Source: Nectonema munidae
Lineage: Eukaryota > Nematomorpha > Nectonematoida > Nectonematidae
Assembly (NCBI GenBank): GCA_030549495.1
Contig: JAUIRK010000927.1
Span: 434,001-498,000 of the forward strand
Length of the DNA: 64,000 nt
Direction of reading: 5' to 3'
Positions 21,596-34,800 of this stretch are shown piece after piece. Position numbers and translations under genes: made by a program. Each line of letters starts with the position of its first letter. Position 1 is the first letter of the stretch. The notes beneath the pieces were generated by a model that saw nothing but the letters and a program-made list of their open reading frames with translations, searched no databases and was not told where the DNA came from.

Positions 21596-21898
21596 ATTTA
21601 ACAGGTGAATAAAAATTTTTTTTAGATGACAAAATATACATCCATAAGTATGATAGGTTTTTTTCATAAAAACGGTCATTAACCACTAACGATAATTTTT
21701 TTCCTTTTGTATATCCGATCTAGTTTGATTATGAGATAAATATTCATTCAATAAATAAATTTAACAGATGAATAAAATAATTTTTTAGATTGACAAAATA
21801 TACATCTATGAGTATGATAGGTTTTTTTTATTAAAACGCTCATTAACCATTGACGATAACTTTTTTCAGTGTGGTGTAAATCCGATACAGATTGCTTA
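21573..21898. repeat. Tandem duplication, unit about 163 bp, two copies
   Basis: ATAAATATTCGTTCAATAAA at 21573 recurs (one change) at 21736, and similarity continues through ACAAAATATACATC, GAGTATGATAGG and CATTAACCA to about 21898. Copies differ by scattered substitutions and short indels. The first copy overlaps the tail of the LINE-containing open frame. Confidence 0.8.
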
Positions 21899-22859
21899 TG
21901 AGAACGAAAAAAGTAATGTGTAAATTTAGTGAGCAAGTTTAAAATTTTTTTGTCCTCCTTTAAAAATTTCAAAAGTTGGTCACCCTACTAGAAAGGCTTT
22001 CAATCTGGAGTAAAACGAACCTTTTTAGCTTGAACCATGCTAAATTCAAATACATCATTTTCTCTAGTAATAGCATTAAACTCGATTTCTCTCTTTTAAT
22101 TGGTGATTTTTCAATAAGTAGAGTTTCTCTAATATAGTTTCAAAGTGTTAATTTAAGTGATAAACTTTCTTAGGTTAGTCATATAAAATCTATCGCTTAA
22201 GTGGTATATTTTTAAAATTATGGAATTTTCTCTTGTTTAATGCCAAATAGACTTTGTACTATGCATACGGTAGGACTTTTTACCCAAATATACACAAATA
22301 CACACAAATATGTTCTTTATTTATAAATAAGAACTTGAAATTAAAAATAATATTAAATAAATGCTTAAAATAAAAAGATACACAGATATTTATGTTTGAA
22401 CGAGAGCTGGTAATAGAGTATTGTTATATATTTTTATGTCACCCATTTTCTTGCCAGGCAAAAACTTGTAATTTAACTTGTTTTTATTTTTTATTTAATT
22501 CAAATAAAATGAAGGAAGCAAAAGAACGATACTGACTCTTCATGGTGTCAATTATGTTGCCATTCTATGTTACAGGACATAATTGACATTCAAGGTTATT
22601 TATCCATAATGATGATTTTCTCGATAATTCATGAATCTTCATCGGGTTGTGTTTAGTTTTGATACAACATAAAAGTTATGAAGTTAAGTTAGTTGTAAAT
22701 TCCCATTCTCTGTTTATCAAGTAATATGCTATAAAGGTAGGCACCAGCTATTTCCTGCTAGCTATTACACAAGTTACTCAACAAACTTATGCTTTTTTTA
22801 TACAATCACATTACCGACATTCAAGTTTCTCATCTCAAAAAATCCAAAAAAACAACAAA
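21899..22859. other. Intergenic: no feature seen
   Basis: AT-rich spacer with short CACAAATA repeats at 22285-22312. No coding remnant recognised. Confidence 0.35.
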
Positions 22860-23222
22860 TGATGAACTGAACGGCATCCTCTTCGAATGATTAAAAGATT
22901 GCACAGCCCGACTTTAAGGATCAAACTGATGGTTAAGGGCTTTCTTTCTGTGACACAACATCATCTTTGGCAAGATGAACGGCGAAGATTGTCGAGTAAA
23001 CAGCTGCCCGAACTGTGTTCAGACTACAACTAAAATGATATCTTCAACATGAATTAAATTAATTTTTTTATAGATAAGTGTTGGTCTACGCTCTACTTTA
23101 AAAGAATTTTAAAAGGGGCATCATTCTCATATTCTGTGCCAACGCTCTTGGAGAAAAAGAGCGTGCGATGATCATTGGCAAATCCATCAAACCACGTAAC
23201 TTCGTTGGGATCGAACGTAAGG
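22860..23222 (+). pseudogene. Tigger/pogo transposase remnant (DDE region)
   Basis: Pieces in more than one frame match the Tigger transposase order: RRLSSKQLPELCSDYN then DIFNMN (family: LPxLLxxYxxxDIFNADE), FYR-like, then GIILIFCANALGEKERAMII and GKSIKPRNFVGIER (family: LTILLCANxxGxxKLPPLVIGKSKKPRCF). Frame changes and stops make it non-functional. No TIR pair was seen around it. Confidence 0.72.
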
Positions 23223-25721
23223 AATAATATCTGCCACAAAAATATTTAGCAAAGAACGTTCAGATAAAATATCATCAACTTAAAATTCTGTTAGTGAGTT
23301 AGAAGACATAATAGGAATACTTGACAAAGATGAAAGAACTTGGATAGGAGTTTTGTTAAGTGGAAATAGAAATTAAATAATACAAGTATAATCGAAGTTT
23401 TCTTCTATTCTAAAGAGGTATATAATAAAGAATACTATTCAATTTCCATTCACATCATCAGCTAAATTACAGAACACATAAATTAATTATTTAAATATTT
23501 TTTTCCAGTTTCAATCCAACTGTGGTTAATTAAAGATATATATATTTTTTTAACTTTAAAAAAAACTCCCATTTGTTATTTGAACCCAAGAGGTGGTGTA
23601 TCAAGATCCAGGCGTTACACTCTAGACTCTATTTTAGACTTAAATAGTAGTGTAAAAATTATATGTTTATCTTTAATATAATAAATCCTTAATTATTATT
23701 TATAATTACATATAAATTAAAAATTTTGAAAGCGGACAAAATTACCACCAATTCCTTGCTGCCTGAGACATAAATTTATTGTTTATTTATGTAAAAAATT
23801 ATTAATATGGTTTTAATCTATGCTTATTAATGAATAAATGGCTGATTTTTAAAATCTAGTTTTTTAAATATATATAATAATATTTTGAAAAATAGTTTGC
23901 TAGTGGCTAGAAATTAAGGTGTGGACTATTTTTTTTTTCATTTTGACTATTTAATGCTAATTTTAAGATTTTTTAATGTTTCCTAGGAAGTTTTTCCACC
24001 AATCTTCTCACTAACATTCTATCTAAATTTACTCTTCTAATCCCTAATTTGTTATTCTGCATTTCTATACAAATTTATTTTAATGGACAAATTTCTTGCA
24101 CATTTTACAAGGATGTTGCATTTCTAGAACATGCTTAACAATTTTTTTGGAAAAACTAGCTACGATCAAATTTCTTAAAATGGGAAATGATTAATTAATT
24201 TTTTATGTTATTTAGAATTAACTTAGTCCTGTCTATAATTTTTTAAAGAAAAATAGATATATCAACTTTCTTTGTTAAGTTATAACACTTAATATATTAC
24301 CACCTGAAATTAGTTTATATTGATATACATAATATCTACCGAGCTAATTTTGACAGACAAATAGGTATGACGAAAAGTTTAAGAAAAATATTAATTAATT
24401 TACGTAAAAACTACAGAAAAATATTATTGAGTTGGTTCGGAGACTGTTTAGCCTCTTGAGTAGTAGCAGCGCTGTCAAGTTTCAAAAATTCTCATGCGGG
24501 TAAAAATTTTTCGTCAAGCCTTGGAGAAAATTCAATTTTTCCAGTTTTTTTACAAAAAATCAGCCAATAAAAATGCCTTTGAGATGATTAATAGCCAATA
24601 GACTTTATATCTATTTCCGCAGGCCCCTCGCCAGAAAAAAATTTCATTCGTGGGAGGGGGCACTCCATTAGGTTAGGTTTCTACATCATTTAGTCACCGT
24701 TTTAACACTAGAACGTTGCAAGGAGTCATTTTGACCCTTGCAATATTTAAATGACAAGAATTTATGTTATTTTTTGTCGATTCTACTTGAAACTTAATAA
24801 ATTCCTAAAAAAATACATTATATTTAAACAGAGGCACTAATATACCAAAAAACTCTAAAACAAAAGCAAAAAAAGAGGCACTAAGCCCTACAGCATAATC
24901 TAAAAGATCTGTTATAAAAGGTTATTTTTGAGTTCGTGGATACTTTTTATTGATTTTTATATTTTCAAATTAATAAACTATGCATAAGAGTGAAACTAAA
25001 CGTGTTTTATGTGACACTCTATGGAAATTATCATTTTTGAAATACATGTTTTTAGCTATTGAATATAAGAACTATGTCTAAAAGTTATAATATCAAATTA
25101 CATTCCATAAGTAGATAGGCTTTCCATAAGTCAGAGTAAATGTTTGTGCCTAATTGCATCATAAGTATAATTACAAAGCTAATTGTACCTGATGAAACAT
25201 GATTTTTAATTAGAAAAAATTAATAATTATTTTTGATTCAAATTGTATTGATGAGTCGCTTTTTTGACTGGATAATAACTGAGATTGGGGATTGGAAATT
25301 AAAACATTTTGAAACTTCTTCGGAGGTTGCCATTTTAATTATCAGCATACTAGATATGGTCCCCTCCAACTGGAGACGATTTCTGTCTGTCCGCTTTATT
25401 GCTTTGATTAAGAAGAATACCTTTCAGAAACAGCATTTGAATGAGGTAGAGATAAAATTAGCTTAACTGTTTTTTAAATTGTGAAAATTTGATTTTGTTT
25501 TTTCCACTCGACTTCTTGTCAAACCTACCAACTTGTCATAATTTTCTTTGTCGATGATAAGTTTTTTTGTTGAAAATCTATTTTTGATAAAATTTTGGGT
25601 TTCGGTTATATATTTGATGTCATAGTCTAAATTTTGCTAGATATTTAGACTAAAATGATGTTAAAATCAGTTGATATATAATTTATTTATTTTAGCGCAA
25701 GCAATAGATTATAAAGGAGTT
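23223..25721. other. Intergenic, upstream of POLD2
   Basis: AT-rich spacer. At 23583-23640 (minus) there is a weak tRNA-like stretch with a B-box-like GGGTTCAAATA, perhaps a SINE scrap. TTAACACTAGAACGTTGCAA at 24701 is a possible lone piggyBac-type end. The 300 bases before the POLD2 ATG show no CCAAT or GC box; the promoter was not located. The frame 25233-25466 has no family match. Confidence 0.3.
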
Positions 25722-25896
25722 ATGGGCATTGAAGGCGACGAGTACCGAATCACGTGCTCTACCTACGAAAACAAGTCAAAACGTTTTGTATGTGACAAAG
25801 TATTTTACGAAAATCAATATTTTCACATCTACGCTAGTCGTCTTGCCCAACTTTCCAAGTGTTTACAAAAAGGCATCCATGAATGGATTTCCAAGG
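25722..25896 (+). CDS. POLD2: POLD2 exon 1 with start codon
   Basis: Start chosen at ATG 25722 (MGIEGDEYRI), because CSTYENKSKRFVCDKVFYEN and then YFHIYASRL align with human VATYTNSSQPFRLGERSFSR then YAHIYATRL and leave an N-terminal tail of usual length. The frame is open back to a TTTTAG at 25692-25695, which could be the acceptor of a 5' UTR exon. Ends SKG with a GTATAA donor, phase 1. Confidence 0.83.
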
Positions 25897-28800
25897 GTAT
25901 AACTTTATTCTTTATTCACTGTTTCCAACGCGAATTGATAGCGTGTTTTTTTTAATATCTAATTTTAGATGAAACTCTGAAACTTATAAAACTTCATGAA
26001 ACGGAAATGCACTTGAAAGCGATCGTGATTGGAACAATTGTCAAGCAAATGCACAACAGACCAAATGTTTTAAAACAACTTGCCGAAAATAATTCTCTGA
26101 TGATGCAGCCGCATGAAACGAAGTTGTACTCAGAAAAGGATGAAATTTTTATCGAGGATGAGTTGCAGAGAGCTAAAATTTTGGGAAATTGTATTAATCC
26201 ACAAAAACTCATTCATGGTAATATCTTATTTACTTACAACGACAACAACATTAATATGAAAAATCTCTTGTTTTCGGAAGGAAGGAAATTTTCTATTTCT
26301 AGAGCGCTTTTTTTTTTTAATTTTCTTTGGAAAATTCCAAGCTAGATAGTTATTATTACTATTGAAATTGAATGCTACGTACCTACATTAATCCACACAT
26401 TTTAATGCTTAATACTATCAAATTAGTTGGAATGTCAGAAATCAAACTAGGACCAAATTAGGGGGTCAATGCTTCTCAAAAATAGTTTTTTTGAAAATTC
26501 CTTTTAACAATTTTATTATGAAAAAAATTACCTTTATCAATAAAAAATCTACTATATCTCAAATTTTCTTTAAAAAATCATTGTTGTTTTTATTTTTGCA
26601 TAGACTTAATTTAAAAAATTCTCTATAAGAATATTAAATTCCCATGCCATTAATCTACTAAAGCTAATATATACTGATTGCAAGGGAAAACAAAATAACC
26701 TGGATAAATTTTTTAAATGCTAAAAAAAATTTTTGTCTTAGCGCAATCAGGGCCGTATCAAGGGATCGTGACCTCCCAGGGCAAAGGTCCTGAAGGAGCC
26801 CCTCATCCCTTGCTCTTTCTTTTCTCACTCATCTCCACCCCATTTTGGCTTAAAAAGTGATTTAGAAAAAAAATGCTCACATTTTTATTAAGCCACATAA
26901 TTCAGATTTATACTGACTTAGTCGAAAGTCTCCATTAGATGTTCATTTTTCGTGTTTTAGCAGGAGTAAAATGATCGATGACTTCTTCAAAATCAACACA
27001 ATCGAAAACTTCTTTCTCAATGCTCTTAAGAGCCAGACTTTGGAGGTGCGCTTGCCCCATAGTGCTCCTTAGGACTTAATAAGTTTTAGCTTGCTGAATG
27101 ACCTTTCACAGGATGCAATAGAAGTTCCAATTGACAGCATGATCCTCAGAGCCACTTGTAGATTCGGACAGAGTCCTGAGTGCGAGGACAGGAAACCAAG
27201 TAACTCTAGCGTTTCTCGGTTTTTCCTTCCGAAGTTTCGAAAACATTTGAATGTCCTCAATTTCCATCTCAAGCTCTGCTGCGTTGACGTCAGTGGCAAT
27301 GAAGTGGCGCCCCAGGGCATTTGCCCCCACGGCCCTCCCCCTTGATACGGCCCTGGGCGCAATCAATAGTCAACAAGCAAAGTTTTTTTTCAATGCGTGC
27401 TAAATGAATATGTTGTGTTTCAATAAAGCTGATCGTTTTTAGGTCAATAAAGTGAGTTATTTTCATTCGATACAAAAAGGCAATTTTTATGTTTATTTTA
27501 TTAAGTTTTAAAAGTATTAAGTTTTTTTCTGTCTGTCTCTTTCTCTCTTTTACAAACAAGCTTTTTTAGTATACATCATTTTTTATAAATTTTGCTTCAT
27601 TTACTGGCAAATACAAAAAATTTTCAAGAATGAAAATATTATGAGAATTTTTTAGAACTCTAAGTAACTTTTAATCGCTCTGCGATACCATCAGACGGTA
27701 TACATTCTTTGAAATTGATTCTTTTAAATTAATAATACTAGTTGCTAAATCTCAAATTACCTATTTTGTAGGACAACATCCAGATAAAAAGTTTTTTATA
27801 AAACTGGCAAACTTTTTTTGTATACTTCAATGTATAGCATTTATGTTTAACTACAATTAAAAACTTCTATCAGTAGCGTGAATAATTCAAATATGTTTGA
27901 CACAATGTGAAGATTGATAAATACCTATAAACAAAATGCAGAAAACTTGTCTAGTAAAACAAAATTTTGGCCGAAAAATAAAATCAAAAATTTAGAGAAA
28001 AAATATAAGCAACTTCTTGCCTAATTTCTTTACAATTATTTGAAATGAGATTCTTCAAGCAACTTGGAAAGATTTCCAAGATTTTTCCAACGATGACTAT
28101 CTCCTGGTAGACATTGCAATTAACAGTCGCTGTGCATAAGGTGCGCTTTTCTCCGTTCTTCTCATATTACTGTACAGGATAAAGCTTTTTCGCCTTTTTT
28201 TCTATTTAACACATCATGGGAAAATAAAGGAAAAACAACGCGATCTCTTTTTAAATGAAAATAATTATCTTTCTAACTTCAAACCTGGAATTTCTTATTC
28301 AGCATTTCATATTTTGGGTGTAGAGATTATGTGCTTCGACATTCAGGCATGCGTCCTATTTAGATGCCTTTTTCTTTATCTATCTTCTTTGCTTGGAATG
28401 TTCTAGAAGCCTAATGCGTGCATACTTTATTAGGTTGTGTTGTTGCCATTTGTGCCACTGAAAATGAAAAGGGTGAGTTGATAGTTGAAGACATCATTTA
28501 CCCAGAGTCTCTGGAAAGCGTGCCATACCCCGTCCTTGAAGATGAAAGGTAATGTCCTTTTTTTATTTTCGATGAAACGAACACCAGTGTCGATGTATGC
28601 GTATCGTTTTATCACTATGAACATTAATTTTTGCAGCAATAGGCTTGACGGCGAAGTATGCTTTTCATAGACCAAGGACTTAAGTTTTCTTTTCTGCAGC
28701 AATCTCCACTTGAGGCGAGTATAGTGAATGTTTTATTCAAAACAAAATGATGTACTTTTCAAATTATTTTGCGCTTATGTATTAAATTGTATTTAGTTGC

Positions 28801-31800
28801 AAACATATTCACAAAGGTCGGTATATTTTTTTTTCTAATTTAAAATTTTGAAAATGAACTATGTAAAATAGTATTTAATTTATATGTCACAACAATATTT
28901 CTCACAGATAGGCCCATTGAGGTGAAAAAATTGTTAAAACTGGACACTTTATTGGTGATGTTGCTAACTAGTTTTTGTAGTTTGAGATAAATTTAGCGTT
29001 TATTGTTATTAGTCTACGCCCAAAAGGATAACATTAAATTGAAAAAAGACCTGGAAATCTAAGTTCCCTACAGTCCTAGAAATCTTTAGGATGCAAGTTC
29101 TAGCTTTCATAACATGACCGTGTTTAAGGCTCAATCTCATGATCACGATCATTCATTTTGAACATAGTTAATCACCTTCTATTGAGCACAAAATAAATAT
29201 TGAAATACAGGTACAAAATGTGAATATTTAAATTTCAAGAAAGTTAGTATATGTGAAATTATTAGCATTAATTTTTTTCATTTATATATGTATATTTCAA
29301 CATCACCAATAATGTGTCCAGTTTTTACAATTTTTCTTATTATTTGTTATAATTTTAATTTATATGCAGAATAAATTGGATAAATCAAAGTAAAGTTATC
29401 TCATTTTCAAAATCTTGCTAAAAAGTTGTCGGTACTTTTTGAATTAATGATTTAACTGACTCACAGTGCTACTTACAAAATTCTTCAAATTAAACTTCAC
29501 AGCCTTAAAACTTTAGATAGTTCAAAATTTTTGTATTTCGATACAATTAAAATATTCTCTAAAAAAACTTTTACTCACCTTTTCGCCTCTCTGAAAGTTA
29601 AGATATTATTGCCTTCTAATGGAGAGCATTTTTGAAAACTGGACAGTGGATGTTTCTAGATTTATTATTGCACGAGACCAGTGTAGAGACCTCTTTGATC
29701 TCATCAGTTGGATGCAGGTTACTATTTACATTTCTGTGAATTGAACTGACCCCAGAGATGAGGGTGGACAGCGCTGTATCCAACGCCTCAACCGTTAAGT
29801 CACAGCTGTTTGAGAACATCAAATTTGCTATATAAGCGATACCTTTCGCAAAGATAATGTGTTGTAAAAAATACAAATTTATTCTGGTGTTTCATTTAGT
29901 AAACAAATGTACTGTTTTTTCTGTCATGCAGTGGACACTGTCTTCCGAAAAATATGGCGAAAATAAATGATATCATTTTACCATTTCTTCCTTCAATGAA
30001 GTATAAGCGTATTTTGTTTCTTTTTTCAAAATATGTTTGATGAGATGAAAGTAAAAAAATCTGTATACGATCGCTTAACTACTCGTATAAAAAACTTTCA
30101 CGTGATTTATTCTGGCTATCATGAAAATCCTTTTTCTCCTTGCCAGCCACAATTTTTTACCATTTTCTATAAATTCGATTTTCCCCCACCCTACGCTGTC
30201 TCCAATCATTTGATAATGAAGTGTCAAAACTAACTCACAAACGCGTTGCCTGTAGTAATCTTTTAACACCAATTAATGCAGTATATGCCTTTTAAACTCG
30301 CTATAACATAAATTTTTCATTTTCAAAATGGATGCAAACAAATGTGTACTTTTATTTTCAAAAGTAATTAAAAAAAAATTTCATGATGCAGTTGCATTGA
30401 ATATCTATTTTTGTCTTTGAAAACGCTTCTCACTACCACTTTTTCTTTCTATCTTAATTTATAATTTGACGCAAAATGAGGTAAATTTTAAAGGGAGCCT
30501 ACTTATTTCAGATGATCCTCATATAAGAACCCATTTTCAGGAGTGTCTTTGTTTAGATTGGGCTTGGTAAGGAGGTTAATCAATTTTAACATATCACATA
30601 GTGTTAAACAAAAAACAAAGAACTGATTTCGAAAAGTGGACATTTTCAGCCTCACCTCATGAAGAAAACGTTCGTTTCTTTCTCATCCTAAAGTACAGTT
30701 ATGACAAATTATAATTTACGCTAATTTTTTGCGTATAGAGATGTGTGTGCGATTGTGTATTTGTCCGCATGCCATACTGCATGGGTATCATAAGCTACCG
30801 ACACCTGGTTAAGAGGATATCAACTTCTTTTTAAGAATATCTGGAATTAAAAACGATATTTGCAAACGTGCTCTTGAAAACCTAAAGCACTTATTTGTGA
30901 TTGGTTATTTTTAGACTTCCTAAAAGGAAAATAATAAAACACATTAACAAGTGAAAAACAGGTCAAAAGATTTAAGCTTGAATCTCCACCTTTACACTTT
31001 AAACCTTTGAGGATTGAAAAATATTGAGAACCAAAAATATCGTGGTGATGTTGGAATCTTCGCCAATTTTCGCAATTCGATTTCGACTCCGCCAGCAAAA
31101 AGTTTGATCCACATACTTCTTATAATAGCTGATATACGTAATGTTGCTGTTTTAATAATCGTGTTGAACTTCTTAACAGATTCCTAGTTTAGCTTCTCAA
31201 ACTTAGAGATTTCTAAGTTGATACCTATTTTTTAGTATCTTTGTTTTTTACACTTTTTCTTATCCCGATGCCATTCTGATATTTTTAAAATAAATATTCT
31301 ACCTCAAATTGTGAGTTTGGTGTATCGTTAAACCTCGTGGTGTGTGATAAAATGTGGACAGAAAAAACACAGCTTTTCAATCTTTAATGTTAACTTAAGT
31401 GACCAATTAAGTAACTAACTTTTTCCGTAAATTTTTTTAAATTTTTTTCTTTTAACATTTTAACACTTTCAGCATTATGTCTTGACATTTAGTCTGCACA
31501 CAGTCGGCAGTTTCTTTTGTCCCTCCTTGTCTGCCAACTCTTTCTTATATCCCTAGATACCTCATGTTTGTTTCTGGACTTGGAGTTTGTGGAGATGAGC
31601 AAGACTTTAACATGAAGTTCATGCTTGACTGCTTGCTCGGCTACACAACACGTGACTCACAGATGCGCTCCTTGATGAATAAAGTTATGCGTGTAGTTAT
31701 CGCCGGAAACTTACTCTCCAAGAAGCTTCACCTGGACAATATCCAAACGAGAGTACACCCATTTAACTTCTTTTGCCCCCTTTTCAAAATCACTTTCCAA

Positions 31801-34800
31801 TATTTCTACCTTTCTTTTAGGGTAAAGGTAAGCTAATTTTTTAGAGTACTTGAGAATTTTTAGCGTTCTACACAAGCATGAATTTCGTATAAAAGGAGCT
31901 CTAACCTTTATGCCTTGCTCTTAAAGCCGATTCTAAAGGCAACCAACATTGCTGCTCACTGAAGAAGGCCATTTGTCGCCAATTTATTAGTGAATTACTG
32001 TATTATTGGTATTGGTCAAACCTCTCTGAGCTTTTACTCATATCCAACACTAATCTGCGCCATTAACTGTTTTCTGTACTGAAGTATCTTGGATTTTCTT
32101 TTTGTATTTGCAGTGAGATAATGATTGCGTATCCTCGATTTACTATCAGGTTTCTCAAACTGAAATTGAACGTCTCATTTTGGCATATAAATCTACCACT
32201 AGTCCCAATTTTGTGCCTTTTGATCTTGTGGGTTAGTAACGTTCTTTCCTTAAAAAACTATCCTCATCTGTATCAGCTACCAAACTGAGAATGTTCTTGT
32301 TGCAAAAAAAGTGACATTTTGACAATTGTTTAGAAGATATTGATAAGTTCTTTGGATTTCTACTTCTAAAAACTTTTTTAAAGACCTATTTTTTTCTTCT
32401 TCATTTCCCTTTAATGTTCAGGTGAATAGTCTTCCAGTTTTTTTTTGAGATGTACATCTCGTTCTTCTTTTTCATTTCTCTTCCTACACATTTTAACCTG
32501 CACAATTTCGATCTTCTTATTCTTCATACAAAACCTTTTCCATTTTCTTTGCCCTTTCCACATTACCATTTCATCTTAGTCTCGATTCTGTTATAACCTC
32601 ACAAATATTCTTAATTCTCAATTTTCTTTTCATTACATCATCATTTCTAATTTTAATAAGCCTTTTTATTCCAAGAATTCTTCTTATCATTCTCATTTCA
32701 ATGACATCTAGTAAATTCCCAAAGTTCACCCCCTATGTCAGATCTTTTTATGGCTGCATGTTCCTGATATAGAAGTGCATTTAGAAGAGAATAGATTACG
32801 TTGGTTTGGTCATGTCGAAAGGATGTCCGAAGGGAACGTTGTAAAGAAGATAAAAGATGAATTGATTGATGGAAAGATGAAGAGAGGAAGACCAAAGAAA
32901 GCATGGAATGAAGTGATTCACCACGATATGGAAAAAAGAAAGCTTGTGCGAAGTAATCCTAAAGAAAGAATGAAATGGCGTAGTTGTTGCAGGAAAATGG
33001 TTCACCCTACTCTTTGGGAACAATAACTAGGCCTCAAAGGCAAAATGGATGATGTTCTTGTTGACCCTAACCTTACTCCTTTCACACTCTTGACTTGGAA
33101 GGAGATGATAGTGAAGCTGATCAACGTGTAGCTCTTCAGAAATATTATCAAAGTTGGCAGAAATAAGAGTGAACTTTGGCTTATTTTGATTAAATTCCGC
33201 AACTTGATTTGTTTTTATATAAGTAAAAACCATGTTGAAATACAAAAATAAAATAAATATTCTAAACATAATATTTTGACTTCAAATCGCGTCATATTTT
33301 AGTTTTTATCACTTTTCTTTTCAGTAGGAAGAACTCCCGCAATGGCAGAGCTTTATTATTCATCTTTAGTTTTTCTTCTTTTTCAGTACTTCTCAATCTA
33401 TTTTCATCTGTTTTACGCACTGCTCTAGCTTCTCAACGGTAAACGATCACATAGCCTACATAGGCTTCATATTTTTTTCTTATAAGACATCATCAACCCT
33501 TCAGCCTATTCTCCTTCAAATTTCATGATGGAGAAAAGAAACCCATTCAACATTTACTTTGCGGGTCTTATGTTTGCCACTTCTGTCCTAGAGTGTTGCT
33601 TTGTGTAGTGATTGGCCTGCGTTCAAACTCCAAATTCATTATAAAGTTAATATAGTTTGAGATAAATTTAGCGCTATTTTTATTAATCTACGCCCAAAAG
33701 GATAACATTAAATTGAAAAATGATACGGAAAGTTATTCACCCTCTATTTAGCACAAAATAAATAGTGATATACAAGTACAAAATGTGAACATTGAAATTT
33801 CAAGAAACTTAGTATATATGTGAAATTTATTTGCATTAATTTTTTTCCATTTCAATTACCTTATTGAATTCTACGTGGTCTTCTTAGCGTTCTCCTTTAT
33901 ATTATCATTTGTTTTCTGAAAGAATCAAAATAAACATATAAATTACGGATTACTGTAATACTAGTTGTTGCCTTGTTAAATATATTTCTTTAGATGTAAA
34001 GTGATTTTATCGAGTCTAGGTAAATTCACCGATGTGTCAATTCACCGACAATTAATTTCACTGAAAAAAGATGTATTGATTTTTAAATTCATTATTGATT
34101 TATTGATTACAAATTATTATTCATTTCATCACATTTTAATTTTCCTTACAATTAAAACTCAGAATTGAATTATTTTAATTATTTTTAATTAATTTAATTA
34201 TTTTAATATTTTGTTCTATCTTCTGCGTTTTTTCTTTTTTTGAAATATCTGATCTCTTTCCTTCTGCTTCTTTTTCTTTTATTAAATTCCTATTCAAGAC
34301 TTTTTTACCAAAATATAAAATTAAAAAGAGTTATAAGCTTTCAAAGAATAATAATTACTTTCAAAGCTATTTTATTTTTAATTTATTGTGTGCTTTTTCT
34401 CATTTAAATCGGTGAATTGATTGCCTGTGAATTGACACATCGGTGAATTTACCAGATACGGATTTTATCAAGTAATGTAAAGACAACTGAAACACATTTA
34501 CTGGTTACAATCCTATGTCAAAGCACTGTACTGTTGTCCTGACGCCAACTGGAAGAAAATTTTGAAAGACTGAAATGCGTAATTATTTTATTTGCATTTC
34601 CAAAGACCGTTGTTGCAACGTTAGGGAAAAGAATATATAGAAGTAAACAATCAAGGAGATAAGCATTTATAATAATAATACACGAAGTAATAAACTCCTT
34701 TAGAATGATATTCTCTGTAGGGAATTACCGCAAATTCCTTCCTATAACAAGCATTTGGAGAATTTGTTTGCAAAGAATTCTTTCATAATTTGATTGGAGT

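Noticed and set aside
23580-23645. A tRNA gene on the minus strand
   Set aside because: Only a B-box-like GGGTTCAAATA and a loose stem are present; no A box at proper distance and no acceptor stem.
27091-27345. Plus-strand ORFs across the 26.7-kb hAT derivative
   Set aside because: Shadows of the minus-strand hAT C-terminal domain.
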